Origin: Pseudomonas sp. GR 6-02 | GTDB taxonomy: Bacteria; Pseudomonadota; Gammaproteobacteria; Pseudomonadales; Pseudomonadaceae | Length of the DNA: 64,000 bases | Assembly: GCF_001655615.1 (NCBI RefSeq) | Contig: NZ_CP011567.1 | Span: 2,427,001-2,491,000 of the forward strand | Reading direction: 5' to 3' | Shown: positions 54,008 to 62,548 of the stretch, one piece after another | Layout of the letters: the number at the start of each line of letters is the position of its first letter | Position numbering within the stretch: position 1 is the first letter of the stretch | Notes under the pieces: model-generated | The model's database searches: none | Told to the model about the DNA's origin: nothing | What the model saw: the letters and a program-made list of their open reading frames with translations, nothing else | Program-made: the position numbers and the translations under genes

Positions 54008-54795
54008 CACAAGCTCAAGTTTCGACCCAGAATCAGGCGCTGCTGGACATCCGCGGCCTGCACAAACAATACGGCCCGCTCGAAGTGCTCAAGGGCGTCG
54101 ACCTGACCATGCAGCGCGGCAATGTGGTCACGCTGATCGGCTCCAGCGGCTCGGGCAAGACCACGCTGCTGCGCTGCGTGAACATGCTCGAAGAGTTCCA
54201 GGGCGGGCAGATTCTGCTCGACGGTGAATCCATCGGCTATGACGAGGTCAACGGCAAGCGCGTGCGCCACCCGGAAAAAGTCATCGCCCGCCATCGCGCC
54301 ATGACCGGCATGGCTTTCCAGCAATTCAATCTGTTCCCGCACCTCACCGCGTTGCAGAACGTCACCCTCGGTTTGCTCAAGGTGAAAAAGTTGCACAAGG
54401 ACGAGGCGGTAGCGCTGGCGGAAAAATGGCTGGAGCGGGTCGGCCTGCTGGAGCGCCGCGATCATTACCCCGGTCAGTTGTCCGGTGGTCAGCAACAGCG
54501 CGTGGCGATTGCCCGGGCGATTGCGATGAACCCGAGTTTGATGCTGTTCGATGAAGTCACCTCGGCCCTCGATCCGGAACTGGTGGGCGAAGTGCTGAAC
54601 GTGATCAAGGGCCTGGCCGAGGATGGCATGACCATGTTGCTGGTGACCCACGAAATGCGTTTTGCCTTCGAGGTCTCGGACAAGATCGTGTTCATGAATC
54701 AGGGGCGGATCGAAGAGCAGGGGCCGCCCAAGGAACTGTTCGAGCGCCCGCAGTCGCCGCGACTGGCGGAATTTCTCAAGAGCACCCGCTTTTAA
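54004..54795 (+). CDS. ABC transporter ATPase (polar amino acid family)
   Basis: 263 residues with complete motifs: Walker [16 protein letters not shown]-loop [12 protein letters not shown], signature [14 protein letters not shown], Walker [15 protein letters not shown] and the H-loop THEM. It energises the two permeases just upstream. The insertion [18 protein letters not shown] between Walker A and the Q-loop is longer than in most GlnQ-type ATPases but is seen in this subfamily. Overlaps permease 2 by 4 bp. Confidence 0.94.
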   Translation: MTQAQVSTQNQALLDIRGLHKQYGPLEVLKGVDLTMQRGNVVTLIGSSGSGKTTLLRCVNMLEEFQGGQILLDGESIGYDEVNGKRVRHPEKVIARHRAMTGMAFQQFNLFPHLTALQNVTLGLLKVKKLHKDEAVALAEKWLERVGLLERRDHYPGQLSGGQQQRVAIARAIAMNPSLMLFDEVTSALDPELVGEVLNVIKGLAEDGMTMLLVTHEMRFAFEVSDKIVFMNQGRIEEQGPPKELFERPQSPRLAEFLKSTRF

Positions 54796-54825
54796 GCCTT
54801 CACTTTTTAATCAGGAGAAACACCC

Positions 54826-55215
54826 ATGAGCATTACTCGTTACGGCACCGGCAGCACCGCCGGTGGCGGCCAGCCCCGTCCTTTTGCCCGCGCCGTCGAA
54901 GCCGATGGCTGGCTGCACGTGTCCGGCCAAGTGCCGGCGGTGGATGGTGAAATCATCGTGGGCGGGATTGTCGAGCAGACTCACCAAACCATGAAAAACC
55001 TGATCGCGATTCTGGAAGAGGCCGGTTACGGGCTTGAAGACGTGGTGCGCACGGGCGTGTGGCTGGAAGACCCGCGGGACTTCTGGAGTTTCAACAAGGT
55101 GTTTTCCGAGTACTTCAAAAGCGAACACGCCCCGGCCCGGGCCTGCGTGCAGGCGAACATGATGGTCGATTGCAAGGTCGAGATTGATTGCATCGCGTAC
55201 AAGAAAAAGGCCTGA
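54826..55215 (+). CDS. RidA family enamine/imine deaminase
   Basis: 129 residues, typical RidA/YjgF: GTGSTAGGGQPRPFARAVEA, a central VDGEIIVGGIVEQTHQTMKN, and the conserved Arg in PARACVQANMMVDCKVEIDC. RidA proteins hydrolyse reactive enamine/imine products of PLP-dependent dehydratases to keto acids. That suits the DSD1-type PLP enzyme three genes on. The C-terminal CIAYKKKA is slightly extended. ATCAGGAGAAACACCC precedes ATG 54826. Confidence 0.93.
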   Translation: MSITRYGTGSTAGGGQPRPFARAVEADGWLHVSGQVPAVDGEIIVGGIVEQTHQTMKNLIAILEEAGYGLEDVVRTGVWLEDPRDFWSFNKVFSEYFKSEHAPARACVQANMMVDCKVEIDCIAYKKKA

Positions 55216-55229
55216 ACCGCAGTGAATTC

Positions 55230-55293
55230 TTCGCGGGCAAGCCTCGCTCCTACAAACGGCGAAATCCTGTAGGAGCGAGGCTTGCCCGCGAAG
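55230..55293. repeat. REPIN (GTAGGAGCGAGGCTTGCCCG family, inward orientation)
   Basis: TTCGCGGGCAAGCCTCGCTC on the left and GTAGGAGCGAGGCTTGCCCG on the right: the two copies face opposite to those at 1820-1892. Between the ridA-like and iclR-like genes. Confidence 0.9.
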
Positions 55294-55339
55294 GCGGCCT
55301 TCTGGGTAAACTCCCGGCACTTTGAATGGGACCACTGAA

Positions 55340-56104
55340 ATGACCGAAGACACCATCAAGCGCCGGGCTCGCGGTCTGGACCGGGCGTTCGACATCCTCG
55401 ATTTCCTCAAGGAAATCGGCCAGCCCCTGCGCCCGAACGAAATCGCCAGCGGCATCGGCAGCCCGAAATCCACGGTCTACGAACTGGTTGCGTCCTTATT
55501 GGAGCGGCGCATCCTCGAACCCGTGGGCAAGGAAGGTCACGTTTACCTCGGTCGTCAGCTGTACTTCCTCGGACAGGCGCATTTGCGTCATTTCGACCTG
55601 TCCCGCGAGGCCGATCACGCCTTGCAGGAAATCGTCAGCCAGACCCGCGAAACCGCGCAGATGTGCCTGCTCAACGGACGCAAATACACCGTGGCATTGA
55701 TGAAAGAGGGGGAGCGGCATTTCCGCATTTCCTCGGACATCGGCGAAAACGCGCCGATCCCCTGGACCGCTTCCGGGCGCCTGCTGCTGGCGCACCTGAG
55801 CGATCAGCAGATCGTCGATTTGATCGACCCCGACGACTTCATCCTGCCCGACGGCGAACGCCTGCCGCTGGAACAGTTTCTCCGGGAGATCCGCCAGGCC
55901 GCCATCGACGGATTCTTTTCCTTCGACAGCGTCGCCGACACCTTTACCCATTGCTTCGCCGCCCCGGTCAAAGACCCGAGCGGCGTGGCCATCGCGACCC
56001 TGTGCATCGTCGCCCCACGGGCCGATGCGAAGAACAATTACAACGACTATCGCCGGGTGCTGATCGACAGCGCCAACAGCCTCGCCCGGCGTATCAACGA
56101 ATAA
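55340..56104 (+). CDS. IclR family transcriptional regulator
   Basis: 254 residues. The N-terminal winged helix RGLDRAFDILDFLKEIGQPL then RPNEIASGIGSPKSTVYELV binds DNA; the C-terminal IclR effector domain starts near HLRHFDLSREADHALQEIV and includes ENAPIPWTASGRLLLAHLSD. It most likely controls this cluster in response to the substrate or an intermediate; a candidate operator lies before the transporter genes. ATG 55340 begins the conserved region. The next gene starts 37 bp downstream. Confidence 0.92.
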   Translation: MTEDTIKRRARGLDRAFDILDFLKEIGQPLRPNEIASGIGSPKSTVYELVASLLERRILEPVGKEGHVYLGRQLYFLGQAHLRHFDLSREADHALQEIVSQTRETAQMCLLNGRKYTVALMKEGERHFRISSDIGENAPIPWTASGRLLLAHLSDQQIVDLIDPDDFILPDGERLPLEQFLREIRQAAIDGFFSFDSVADTFTHCFAAPVKDPSGVAIATLCIVAPRADAKNNYNDYRRVLIDSANSLARRINE

Positions 56105-56141
56105 CAGCGGCTGCCTGCGGCCGTGTGTGAGGAGATCGACC

Positions 56142-57359
56142 ATGTCTACTGCCATCAATACCGCCGCCGTGGAAAAGGGCGCCGCCCAGACCGGCGCCAA
56201 CCTGGTGCGGGACGTCAGTCTGCCGGCGCTGGTGCTGCACCGCGACGCGCTGGAACACAACATTCGCTGGATGCAGGACTTCGTCAGCCACAGCGGCGCG
56301 GAACTGGCACCTCACGGTAAAACCAGCATGACCCCGGCGCTGTTTCGTCGCCAACTGGACGCCGGTGCCTGGGGCATCACCCTGGCCAGCGCCACGCAAA
56401 CCCGCGCGGCTTACGCCCATGGTGTGCGCCGGGTGCTGATGGCCAATCAACTGGTCGGCACGCCGAACATGGCACTGATCGCCGACCTGCTGACAGACCC
56501 GACTTTCGATTTCTATTGCATGGTCGATCACCCGGATAACGTCGCCGACCTCGGCGCGTTTTTCGCCTCGCGGGGCGTGCGCCTGAACGTGATGATCGAG
56601 TACGGCGTGGTCGGCGGTCGTTGCGGTTGCCGCACCGAAGCCGAAGTGCTGGCACTGGCCAAGGCTATCAACGCTCAACCGGCGTTGGCGCTGACCGGCA
56701 TCGAGGGCTACGAAGGGGTGATTCACGGTGATCATGCGGTGAGCGGCATCCGCGAGTTCGCCGCCTCCCTGGTGCGTCTGGCGGTGCAGTTGCAGGACAG
56801 TGGCGCGTTCGCGATTGCCAAGCCGATCATCACCGCGTCGGGGTCGGCGTGGTACGACCTGATCGCCGAGTCGTTCGAAGCGCAGAATGCCGGCGGGCGT
56901 TTCCTCAGCGTGCTGCGCCCCGGCAGTTACGTGGCCCACGACCATGGCATCTACAAAGAAGCGCAATGTTGCGTGCTCGACCGTCGCAGCGACCTGCACG
57001 AAGGTTTGCGCCCGGCGCTGGAAGTCTGGGCGCATGTGCAGTCGTTGCCCGAACCGGGTTTTGCGGTGATCGCCCTGGGCAAGCGCGACGTGGCCTACGA
57101 CGCCGGTTTGCCGGTGCCGTTGCTGCGTTACAAGGCCGGCGTGGTGCCGGCGACCGGCGATGATGTAAGTGCCTGCAAGGTGACGGCGGTGATGGACCAG
57201 CACGCGTTCATGACCGTGGCGCCGGGAGTTGAGTTGCGGGTGGGCGATATCATTTCGTTCGGGACTTCGCACCCGTGTTTGACGTTCGACAAGTGGCGTA
57301 TCGGGTGTCTGGTGGATGAGCAGCTGAATGTTATCGAGACCATGGAAACCTGTTTCTAA
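56142..57359 (+). CDS. DSD1/D-threonine aldolase-like PLP enzyme, possible D-glucosaminate dehydratase
   Basis: 405 residues of the alanine racemase-like fold type III family that contains D-threonine aldolase, D-serine dehydratase DSD1 and D-glucosaminate dehydratase. The PLP lysine is K60 in ELAPHGKTSMTPAL. The metal ligands of the DSD1 beta domain are in FGTSHPCLTFDKW and VMDQHAFM. Family members cleave or dehydrate D-amino acids. Neighbours (ABC importer, RidA, KDG-kinase-like gene) point to a dehydratase that yields an enamine and then a 2-keto acid. ATG 56142 follows GTGAGGAGATCGACC. The specific substrate is inference. Confidence 0.85.
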   Translation: MSTAINTAAVEKGAAQTGANLVRDVSLPALVLHRDALEHNIRWMQDFVSHSGAELAPHGKTSMTPALFRRQLDAGAWGITLASATQTRAAYAHGVRRVLMANQLVGTPNMALIADLLTDPTFDFYCMVDHPDNVADLGAFFASRGVRLNVMIEYGVVGGRCGCRTEAEVLALAKAINAQPALALTGIEGYEGVIHGDHAVSGIREFAASLVRLAVQLQDSGAFAIAKPIITASGSAWYDLIAESFEAQNAGGRFLSVLRPGSYVAHDHGIYKEAQCCVLDRRSDLHEGLRPALEVWAHVQSLPEPGFAVIALGKRDVAYDAGLPVPLLRYKAGVVPATGDDVSACKVTAVMDQHAFMTVAPGVELRVGDIISFGTSHPCLTFDKWRIGCLVDEQLNVIETMETCF

Positions 57360-57372
57360 GAGCCCCCACAAC

Positions 57373-58308
57373 ATGAACAACATCAGCCCTCTGGGCCCCA
57401 ACATCCCGCGCATCGCCCTGATCGGCGAGTGCATGATCGAACTGCAGCAGCGCGCCGACGGCTCTCTGCAACAGAGCTTCGGCGGCGATACCCTGAACAC
57501 CGCGGTCTATCTGGCCCGTGAACTGGGCGATGGCGGCACGGTGGATTACGTCACTGCCCTGGGTGATGACAGTTTCAGCGATGCGATGTGCCAGAGCTGG
57601 GCCAGCGAACACATCGGCCTGGGCATGGTCCAGCGTTTGCCCGGTCGCTTGCCCGGTCTGTATTGCATCCAGACCGACGCGGCTGGCGAGCGGCGTTTTC
57701 TCTACTGGCGCAATGAAGCGGCCGTGCGCGATTGCTTTACCACCCCGGCGGCCGCGCCGATCCTGGCAGCGCTGCCGGATTACGACGTGCTGTATTTCAG
57801 CGGCATCACCCTGGCGGTGCTCGGTGAGCAGGGCCGGGAGAAACTGCTGGACACCCTGATCGAAGCCCGACAGCGGGATGCGCAGATCGTGTTCGACAAC
57901 AATTATCGACCACGCCTGTGGGCTTCGGTCGAGGACGCACGAGCGGCTTATCGCGAAGTGTTGCCCTATGTCGACTTGGCGTTGCTGACGGTTGATGACG
58001 AGCAGGCGCTGTTCCACTTTTCCGATTGCGCGGCGGTGTTTGCCGCTTATGAGCAGATGGGCACTCCCGAAGTGGTGCTCAAGCGCGGTGCCGAGGCGTG
58101 TCTGATTCGCTGTGACGGCGAGTCGTTCGAAGTGCCGGCGCAAGTGGTCGAACGGGTGGTGGACACCACGGCGGCGGGGGATTCGTTCAGCGCGGCGTAT
58201 CTGGCTTGCCGCCTCAAGGGTGGGAGCCCGGTCGAGGCTGCTGAAGCGGGGCATCGCTTGGCGAGTCGGGTGATTCAAGTGCCGGGGGCACTGATCCCCA
58301 AAGATTGA
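57373..58308 (+). CDS. PfkB family sugar kinase, 2-keto-3-deoxygluconate kinase-like
   Basis: 311 residues, ribokinase fold. PfkB signature 1 region: QSFGGDTLNTAVYLARELG. Signature 2 with the catalytic Asp: VVDTTAAGDSFSAAYLA. LIGECMIELQQRADGSL and FLYWRNEAAVRDCF are typical of KdgK-type kinases, which make 2-keto-3-deoxy-6-phosphogluconate for the Entner-Doudoroff pathway. It starts 13 bp after the PLP enzyme and fits as the next step of that pathway. The gene ends in a hairpin (58294-58326). Confidence 0.88.
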   Translation: MNNISPLGPNIPRIALIGECMIELQQRADGSLQQSFGGDTLNTAVYLARELGDGGTVDYVTALGDDSFSDAMCQSWASEHIGLGMVQRLPGRLPGLYCIQTDAAGERRFLYWRNEAAVRDCFTTPAAAPILAALPDYDVLYFSGITLAVLGEQGREKLLDTLIEARQRDAQIVFDNNYRPRLWASVEDARAAYREVLPYVDLALLTVDDEQALFHFSDCAAVFAAYEQMGTPEVVLKRGAEACLIRCDGESFEVPAQVVERVVDTTAAGDSFSAAYLACRLKGGSPVEAAEAGHRLASRVIQVPGALIPKD

Positions 58309-58326
58309 AATGCAATCTTTGGGGGA
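58294..58326 (+). terminator. Probable terminator of the ABC-RidA-kinase cluster
   Basis: ATCCCCAAAGATT-GAAATGC-AATCTTTGGGGGA hairpin covering the kinase stop codon; a TTTTTT run follows 9 bp later. It separates the cluster from the convergent parvulin gene. Confidence 0.6.
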
Positions 58327-58379
58327 TGCTGTGATTTTTTGTGACGAGGGAGCCTCACCCTGTACATCGAGCCAACCGA

Positions 58380-58655
58380 TCAGTCCCGGTAAAACACCTG
58401 CACCAAGTGATACCCGAACTTGCTCTTGATCGGCCCATGCACCACCCGCAGCGGTTTTTTGAAGATCACCGCATCGATTGCCCCGACCATCTGCCCGGGC
58501 CGTACTTCGCCAAGATCCCCGCCGCGTTTGCCGGACGGGCAGGTGGAGTATTTCTTGGCCAGCACATCGAAGGCTTCACCCTTGGCGATGCGTTGTTTGA
58601 GCTGCTCGGCTTCTTCCGAGGTTTTCACCAGAATATGGCGGGCTTGGGCTTTCAT
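58380..58655 (-). CDS. ppiC: Parvulin-type peptidyl-prolyl isomerase
   Basis: 91 residues, a minimal single-domain parvulin of the PpiC type: MKAQARHILVKTSEEAEQLK, the conserved ARKYSTCPSGKRGGDLG-like KKYSTCPSGKRGGDLGEV, and SKFGYHLVQVFYRD at the C terminus. It catalyses cis-trans isomerisation of X-Pro bonds in the cytoplasm. No signal peptide. ATG 58655. Convergent with the kinase gene and downstream of a hybrid kinase gene on the same strand. Confidence 0.93.
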   Translation of the reverse strand: MKAQARHILVKTSEEAEQLKQRIAKGEAFDVLAKKYSTCPSGKRGGDLGEVRPGQMVGAIDAVIFKKPLRVVHGPIKSKFGYHLVQVFYRD

Positions 58656-58721
58656 TGGGCGTACCTTGCAACGGTGGTGGCTATGTTGGTGCCAGCGTGG
58701 GGCGCGCGATTATGCCTTAAC

Positions 58722-61259
58722 TCAGCCGGCTTGGCCGATCATCGTGCGAATCTTGTTGGCCAACAGGTCCATGGAAAAGGGTTTGGCCACCATGTCCATG
58801 CCTTCCTCCAGGAAGCCCTGGCGTTCGGCGGCTTTCTCGGCATAACCGGTAATGAACAGCACTTTGAGCTCCGGGCGGTGCTGACGAGCGATTTCCGCCA
58901 GTTGCCGACCGTTCATGCCCGGCAGCCCGACGTCGGTTACCAGCAGATCGACCCGCAGGTCGGACTCCAGCAAGGGCAGGGCGCTCTGCGCATCTTCGGC
59001 TTCATGGGCGTGATAACCCAACTCTTTGAGCAGGTCGAGCACCAGCATGCGCACCGCCGGATCGTCTTCCACCAACACCACGGTTTCACCGGCAACCGCT
59101 GGCGGTGCTTCGCCGGTGACCGGCAGCTGCGCGTGTTCCGGCAGGGCGACGTGCAACCGTGGCAAATACAGGCGAACGCTGGTGCCCTGGCCAGGCCGGC
59201 TGTGCAGGCTGACGTGCCCGCCCGACTGCTGGGCGAAACCATAGATCATTGACAACCCAAGGCCGGTGCCCTGGCCGATGGGTTTGGTGGTGAAGAACGG
59301 ATCGAAGGCCTTGGCCAGTACTGATGGGGTCATGCCGGCACCGTTGTCGCTGACGGCAATCATCAGGTAATCCCCGGCCCTGACTGGCTCCAGCGGAGTG
59401 ACGTCGCTGCCGTCGAGGTGAACATTGGCGGTTTCGATCAACAACTCGCCGCCATCGGGCATCGCATCCCGGGCGTTGATCACGAGGTTGAGCAAGGCGT
59501 TTTCCAGTTGGCTGACATCGGTACTGACCGGCCAGACCTCATCGGCCAGCTTCAGTTTGAGCTCGATGTGATCGCCCTTGGTCCGGCTGAGCAAGTCTTC
59601 CAGGGAATGCACCAGCTGGTTGGCGTCCAGTGGCCTGCGATCCAGTGACTGACGCCTTGAGAATGCCAGCAACCGATGGGTCAGGGCGGCGGCGCGATGG
59701 GCCGAGGACACCGCCGCTTCGGTGAAGCGACCGATCTCGGCCGCGCGCCCATCGGCGATGTAGCGCTGCATCAAATCGAGGCTGCCGATGATCCCGGTGA
59801 GCATGTTGTTGAAGTCATGGGCGATGCCGCCGGTGAGCTGGCCGACCGCTTCCATTTTCTGCGCATGGCGCAAGGCGTCTTCGGCACGCTCACGCTCGAA
59901 CATCTCGTTCTGCAGTCGCTGGTTGGCTTCGGCCAGTTGTTGGGTGCGAGCGCTCACGCGTTCTTCCAGGGTTTCGTTGAGGTTGCGCAGCGCCTCTTCA
60001 GTCTGTTTGCGCTCGGTCTCGTCGATCACGAAGATGTAGAAACCATTCACCGCGCCGTCTGCGCCGTGGCGTGGCAGGTAGTTCATCAGGGCCTGGCGGG
60101 TGCTGCCATCGCGGTGATCGGCGCTGATGCTGAAACAACAGGTCTTGCCTTTCAGCGCCTCGGCGATGTATTCGGCGCGCAGGGCATAGGCTTCATCGCC
60201 AAGCACTTCACGAATGGTGCGGCCGTAAAGCTCTTGGGGCGTGAGGCCATACCATTCCAGATAGGCGGCATTGTTCAGGCGAAAGCGCTCTTCGCGGTCC
60301 ACATAACTGATCAGGATCGGCATCGCGTTGATGATCAGTTGCAGCTCGGTCTGGCTTTGGCGCAAGGCCTGTTCGATGTGTTTGCGTTCGGTCAGGTCCA
60401 GCGCGGCGCCGAGAAAGCGGATCGGCCGGCCATGGTGGTCCTTGTAGCAACGACCCCGGGCAAACACCCAGCGCAACTGGCCATCGGCTTGCAGCAAGCG
60501 ATATTCCTCGGCGTACTCGCTGCCATGGGTGATGCAGTGCTTGATGCTGCGGGCGATCATGGCGCGGTCTTCCGGGTGCACGCCGTGGAGGTATTCGCTG
60601 ATTGGCAACTGGCTGGCCATGGCCGGATCGACGCCATGCAATTGCGCGAAGTGCGCATCGGCGATGAAACGGTCTTCGCCAATGTCCCAGTCCCAGGTGC
60701 CGACGGCATCGGTGGCGGCCAGTGCCAGTTGCAGGCGCTGCTCGGTGTCTTGCTGGGCCTTGAGGCTGGCGGCAGAGCGTTGTTCCAGTTCGAGGGCGAT
60801 GCGGCGACGTTCGTTGGTTTCGATGGCCGTGACCAGAATCCCGGCAACCTCGGCGCTTTCGTTGCGAATGGGGCTGTAGGTCAAATCCAGCCAGAAGTCA
60901 GAATCCCGACCGTCGCGTTGCAAGGTGAAGCGCTGTTCGCTGTAGGTCCGCACCTGACCCTGTAGGACGGCGCTGTAAATCGGGTCGGTAAAGTCTTTGA
61001 GTTCCGGCCAGATCTGGTGCGTCGGTTGTCCGAAAGCGTGAGGGTGTTTGCTGCCGGCGAGGAAGGCGAAGCCGTCGTTGTAGATCTGGGTGAGCTGCGG
61101 GCCCCACAGCAATAGCATCGGCATTGGCGAGTGGATCACGATGTCCACCGCGGTGCGCAGGCTCTGCGGCCAGTTTTCGGCGGCGCCCAGCGGGTTGTTT
61201 GTCCAGTCCAGTCGGGCAATCAAGGCCTGGGCATCGCTGGCGGTCGGTGGTGCGTTCAT
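58722..61259 (-). CDS. Hybrid sensor histidine kinase (3 PAS-like-HisKA-HATPase-REC)
   Basis: 845 residues, soluble. The N-terminal PAS-like domain has [20 protein letters not shown], near-identical in layout to the kinase at 11457-13568. A PAS_3 domain ([20 protein letters not shown]) and a third PAS ([20 protein letters not shown]) follow, then a coiled linker, the H-box [41 protein letters not shown], and a C-terminal receiver with [14 protein letters not shown] and [11 protein letters not shown]. Orphan: no response regulator nearby. The signal is unknown. ATG 61259 is the first in the frame with normal kinase sequence following. Confidence 0.9.
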   Translation of the reverse strand: MNAPPTASDAQALIARLDWTNNPLGAAENWPQSLRTAVDIVIHSPMPMLLLWGPQLTQIYNDGFAFLAGSKHPHAFGQPTHQIWPELKDFTDPIYSAVLQGQVRTYSEQRFTLQRDGRDSDFWLDLTYSPIRNESAEVAGILVTAIETNERRRIALELEQRSAASLKAQQDTEQRLQLALAATDAVGTWDWDIGEDRFIADAHFAQLHGVDPAMASQLPISEYLHGVHPEDRAMIARSIKHCITHGSEYAEEYRLLQADGQLRWVFARGRCYKDHHGRPIRFLGAALDLTERKHIEQALRQSQTELQLIINAMPILISYVDREERFRLNNAAYLEWYGLTPQELYGRTIREVLGDEAYALRAEYIAEALKGKTCCFSISADHRDGSTRQALMNYLPRHGADGAVNGFYIFVIDETERKQTEEALRNLNETLEERVSARTQQLAEANQRLQNEMFERERAEDALRHAQKMEAVGQLTGGIAHDFNNMLTGIIGSLDLMQRYIADGRAAEIGRFTEAAVSSAHRAAALTHRLLAFSRRQSLDRRPLDANQLVHSLEDLLSRTKGDHIELKLKLADEVWPVSTDVSQLENALLNLVINARDAMPDGGELLIETANVHLDGSDVTPLEPVRAGDYLMIAVSDNGAGMTPSVLAKAFDPFFTTKPIGQGTGLGLSMIYGFAQQSGGHVSLHSRPGQGTSVRLYLPRLHVALPEHAQLPVTGEAPPAVAGETVVLVEDDPAVRMLVLDLLKELGYHAHEAEDAQSALPLLESDLRVDLLVTDVGLPGMNGRQLAEIARQHRPELKVLFITGYAEKAAERQGFLEEGMDMVAKPFSMDLLANKIRTMIGQAG

Positions 61260-61378
61260 CTACATGTCCTGCGCATGAGTCAGTGTGGCGGCGTCTACTA
61301 TCCTTGCAAGGCGGTAGACGCTGGATGACCCGCATGGGGTCATTTTTTTCATTGAATGCTTCGCGGGTGCTTTTTGCC

Positions 61379-62488
61379 ATGGAAATCGATGCACTGTTGC
61401 AGATTCTGGCCAGCCGCCATGGCTCCGATCTTTACCTGTCCACGGGCGCGCCACCCAGCGCGAAATTTGACGGTGTGCTCAAAGCCCTGACCGATCAACC
61501 GTTCAAGCCGGGAGAAGTGGCGGCCATTGCCGCGTCCATCATGGACGCCGAACAGCGCCAGGAGTTCGATCGGGACCTGGAAATGAACCTGGCACTTTCC
61601 CTGCCCGGGGTCGGGCGTTTCCGGCTCAATATCTTCAAGCAGCGCAATGATGTGTCCATCGTGGCGCGCAACATCAAGCTCGACATTCCACGCTTCGAAG
61701 ACCTTAACTTGCCACCGGTGCTGCTCGAAACCGTGATGCTCAAACAAGGGCTGATGCTGTTCGTCGGTTCGACCGGCTCGGGCAAGTCGACCTCGCTGGC
61801 GGCGCTGATCGATTACCGCAACCGCCATAGCAGTGGCCATATCATCACTATCGAAGACCCGGTCGAGTTTATCCATCGGCACAAGAAGTCGATCGTCAAT
61901 CAGCGCGAGGTCGGCGTCGATACCCGCAGTTTCCACGCTGCGCTGAAAAACACGTTGCGCCAGGCACCGGACGTGGTGTTGATCGGCGAAATCCGTGACC
62001 GCGAGACTATGGAACATGCGCTGGCGTTTGCCGATACCGGTCATCTGGTAATTTCCACGTTGCATGCGCACAACGCCAATCAGGCGCTGGATCGGGTGAT
62101 CAATTTCTTTCCCGAAGAGCGTCGGGGGCAGTTGCTCAACGACCTGGGCAACAACCTCAAAGCGTTTGTGTCCCAGCGTCTGGTGCGTACCCGCGACGGG
62201 CAGCGCCGGGCGGCGGTGGAGGTGATGCTGGGCACACCAACCATCGGTGACCTGATCCGGCGCAATGAGTTTGGCGAACTCAAGGGGATCATGGAGAAGT
62301 CTTCAGAGGTGGGGATGCAGACGTTTGACGGGGCGCTGTTCGCGCTGTTTGCCGAGGGCGCAATCGATGAGGCAGAGGCGTTGAAACATGCTGATTCGGT
62401 GAACAATCTGCGTTTGCGCCTGAAAATGCACGCCGAGGCCACACCCGGCCCCCATACGCCGCCGGGTGAATGGGGGTTGATGGACTGA
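61379..62488 (+). CDS. PilT/PilU family type IV pilus retraction-type ATPase
   Basis: 369 residues: GSDLYLSTGAPPSAKFDGVL, Walker A FVGSTGSGKSTSLAAL, Asp box TIEDPVEFIHRHKKSIVNQR, Walker B VVLIGEIRDRETM and His box GHLVISTLHAHNANQ. It resembles PilU more than PilT by the QREVGVDT and INFFPEERR segments. It is not beside other pilus genes, so it is an extra copy relative to the usual pilT-pilU pair. ATG 61379 starts the family-conserved MEIDALLQ; an in-frame ATG at 61325 would add 18 residues. The 3' end is close to a single REP half-site (62512-62537). Confidence 0.88.
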   Translation: MEIDALLQILASRHGSDLYLSTGAPPSAKFDGVLKALTDQPFKPGEVAAIAASIMDAEQRQEFDRDLEMNLALSLPGVGRFRLNIFKQRNDVSIVARNIKLDIPRFEDLNLPPVLLETVMLKQGLMLFVGSTGSGKSTSLAALIDYRNRHSSGHIITIEDPVEFIHRHKKSIVNQREVGVDTRSFHAALKNTLRQAPDVVLIGEIRDRETMEHALAFADTGHLVISTLHAHNANQALDRVINFFPEERRGQLLNDLGNNLKAFVSQRLVRTRDGQRRAAVEVMLGTPTIGDLIRRNEFGELKGIMEKSSEVGMQTFDGALFALFAEGAIDEAEALKHADSVNNLRLRLKMHAEATPGPHTPPGEWGLMD

Positions 62489-62511
62489 AGGGGCCGACGC
62501 TGTTCAAAAAT

Positions 62512-62537
62512 GCGGGAGCGGGTTTGCTCCCACAGTA
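62512..62537. repeat. Single REP half-element
   Basis: TGCGGGAGCGGGTTTGCTCCCACA is a short imperfect palindrome of the GGGAGC-type REP sequences, alone between the convergent PilU-like and acetoacetyl-CoA synthetase genes. Confidence 0.7.
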
Positions 62538-62548
62538 GATCTACGGCG

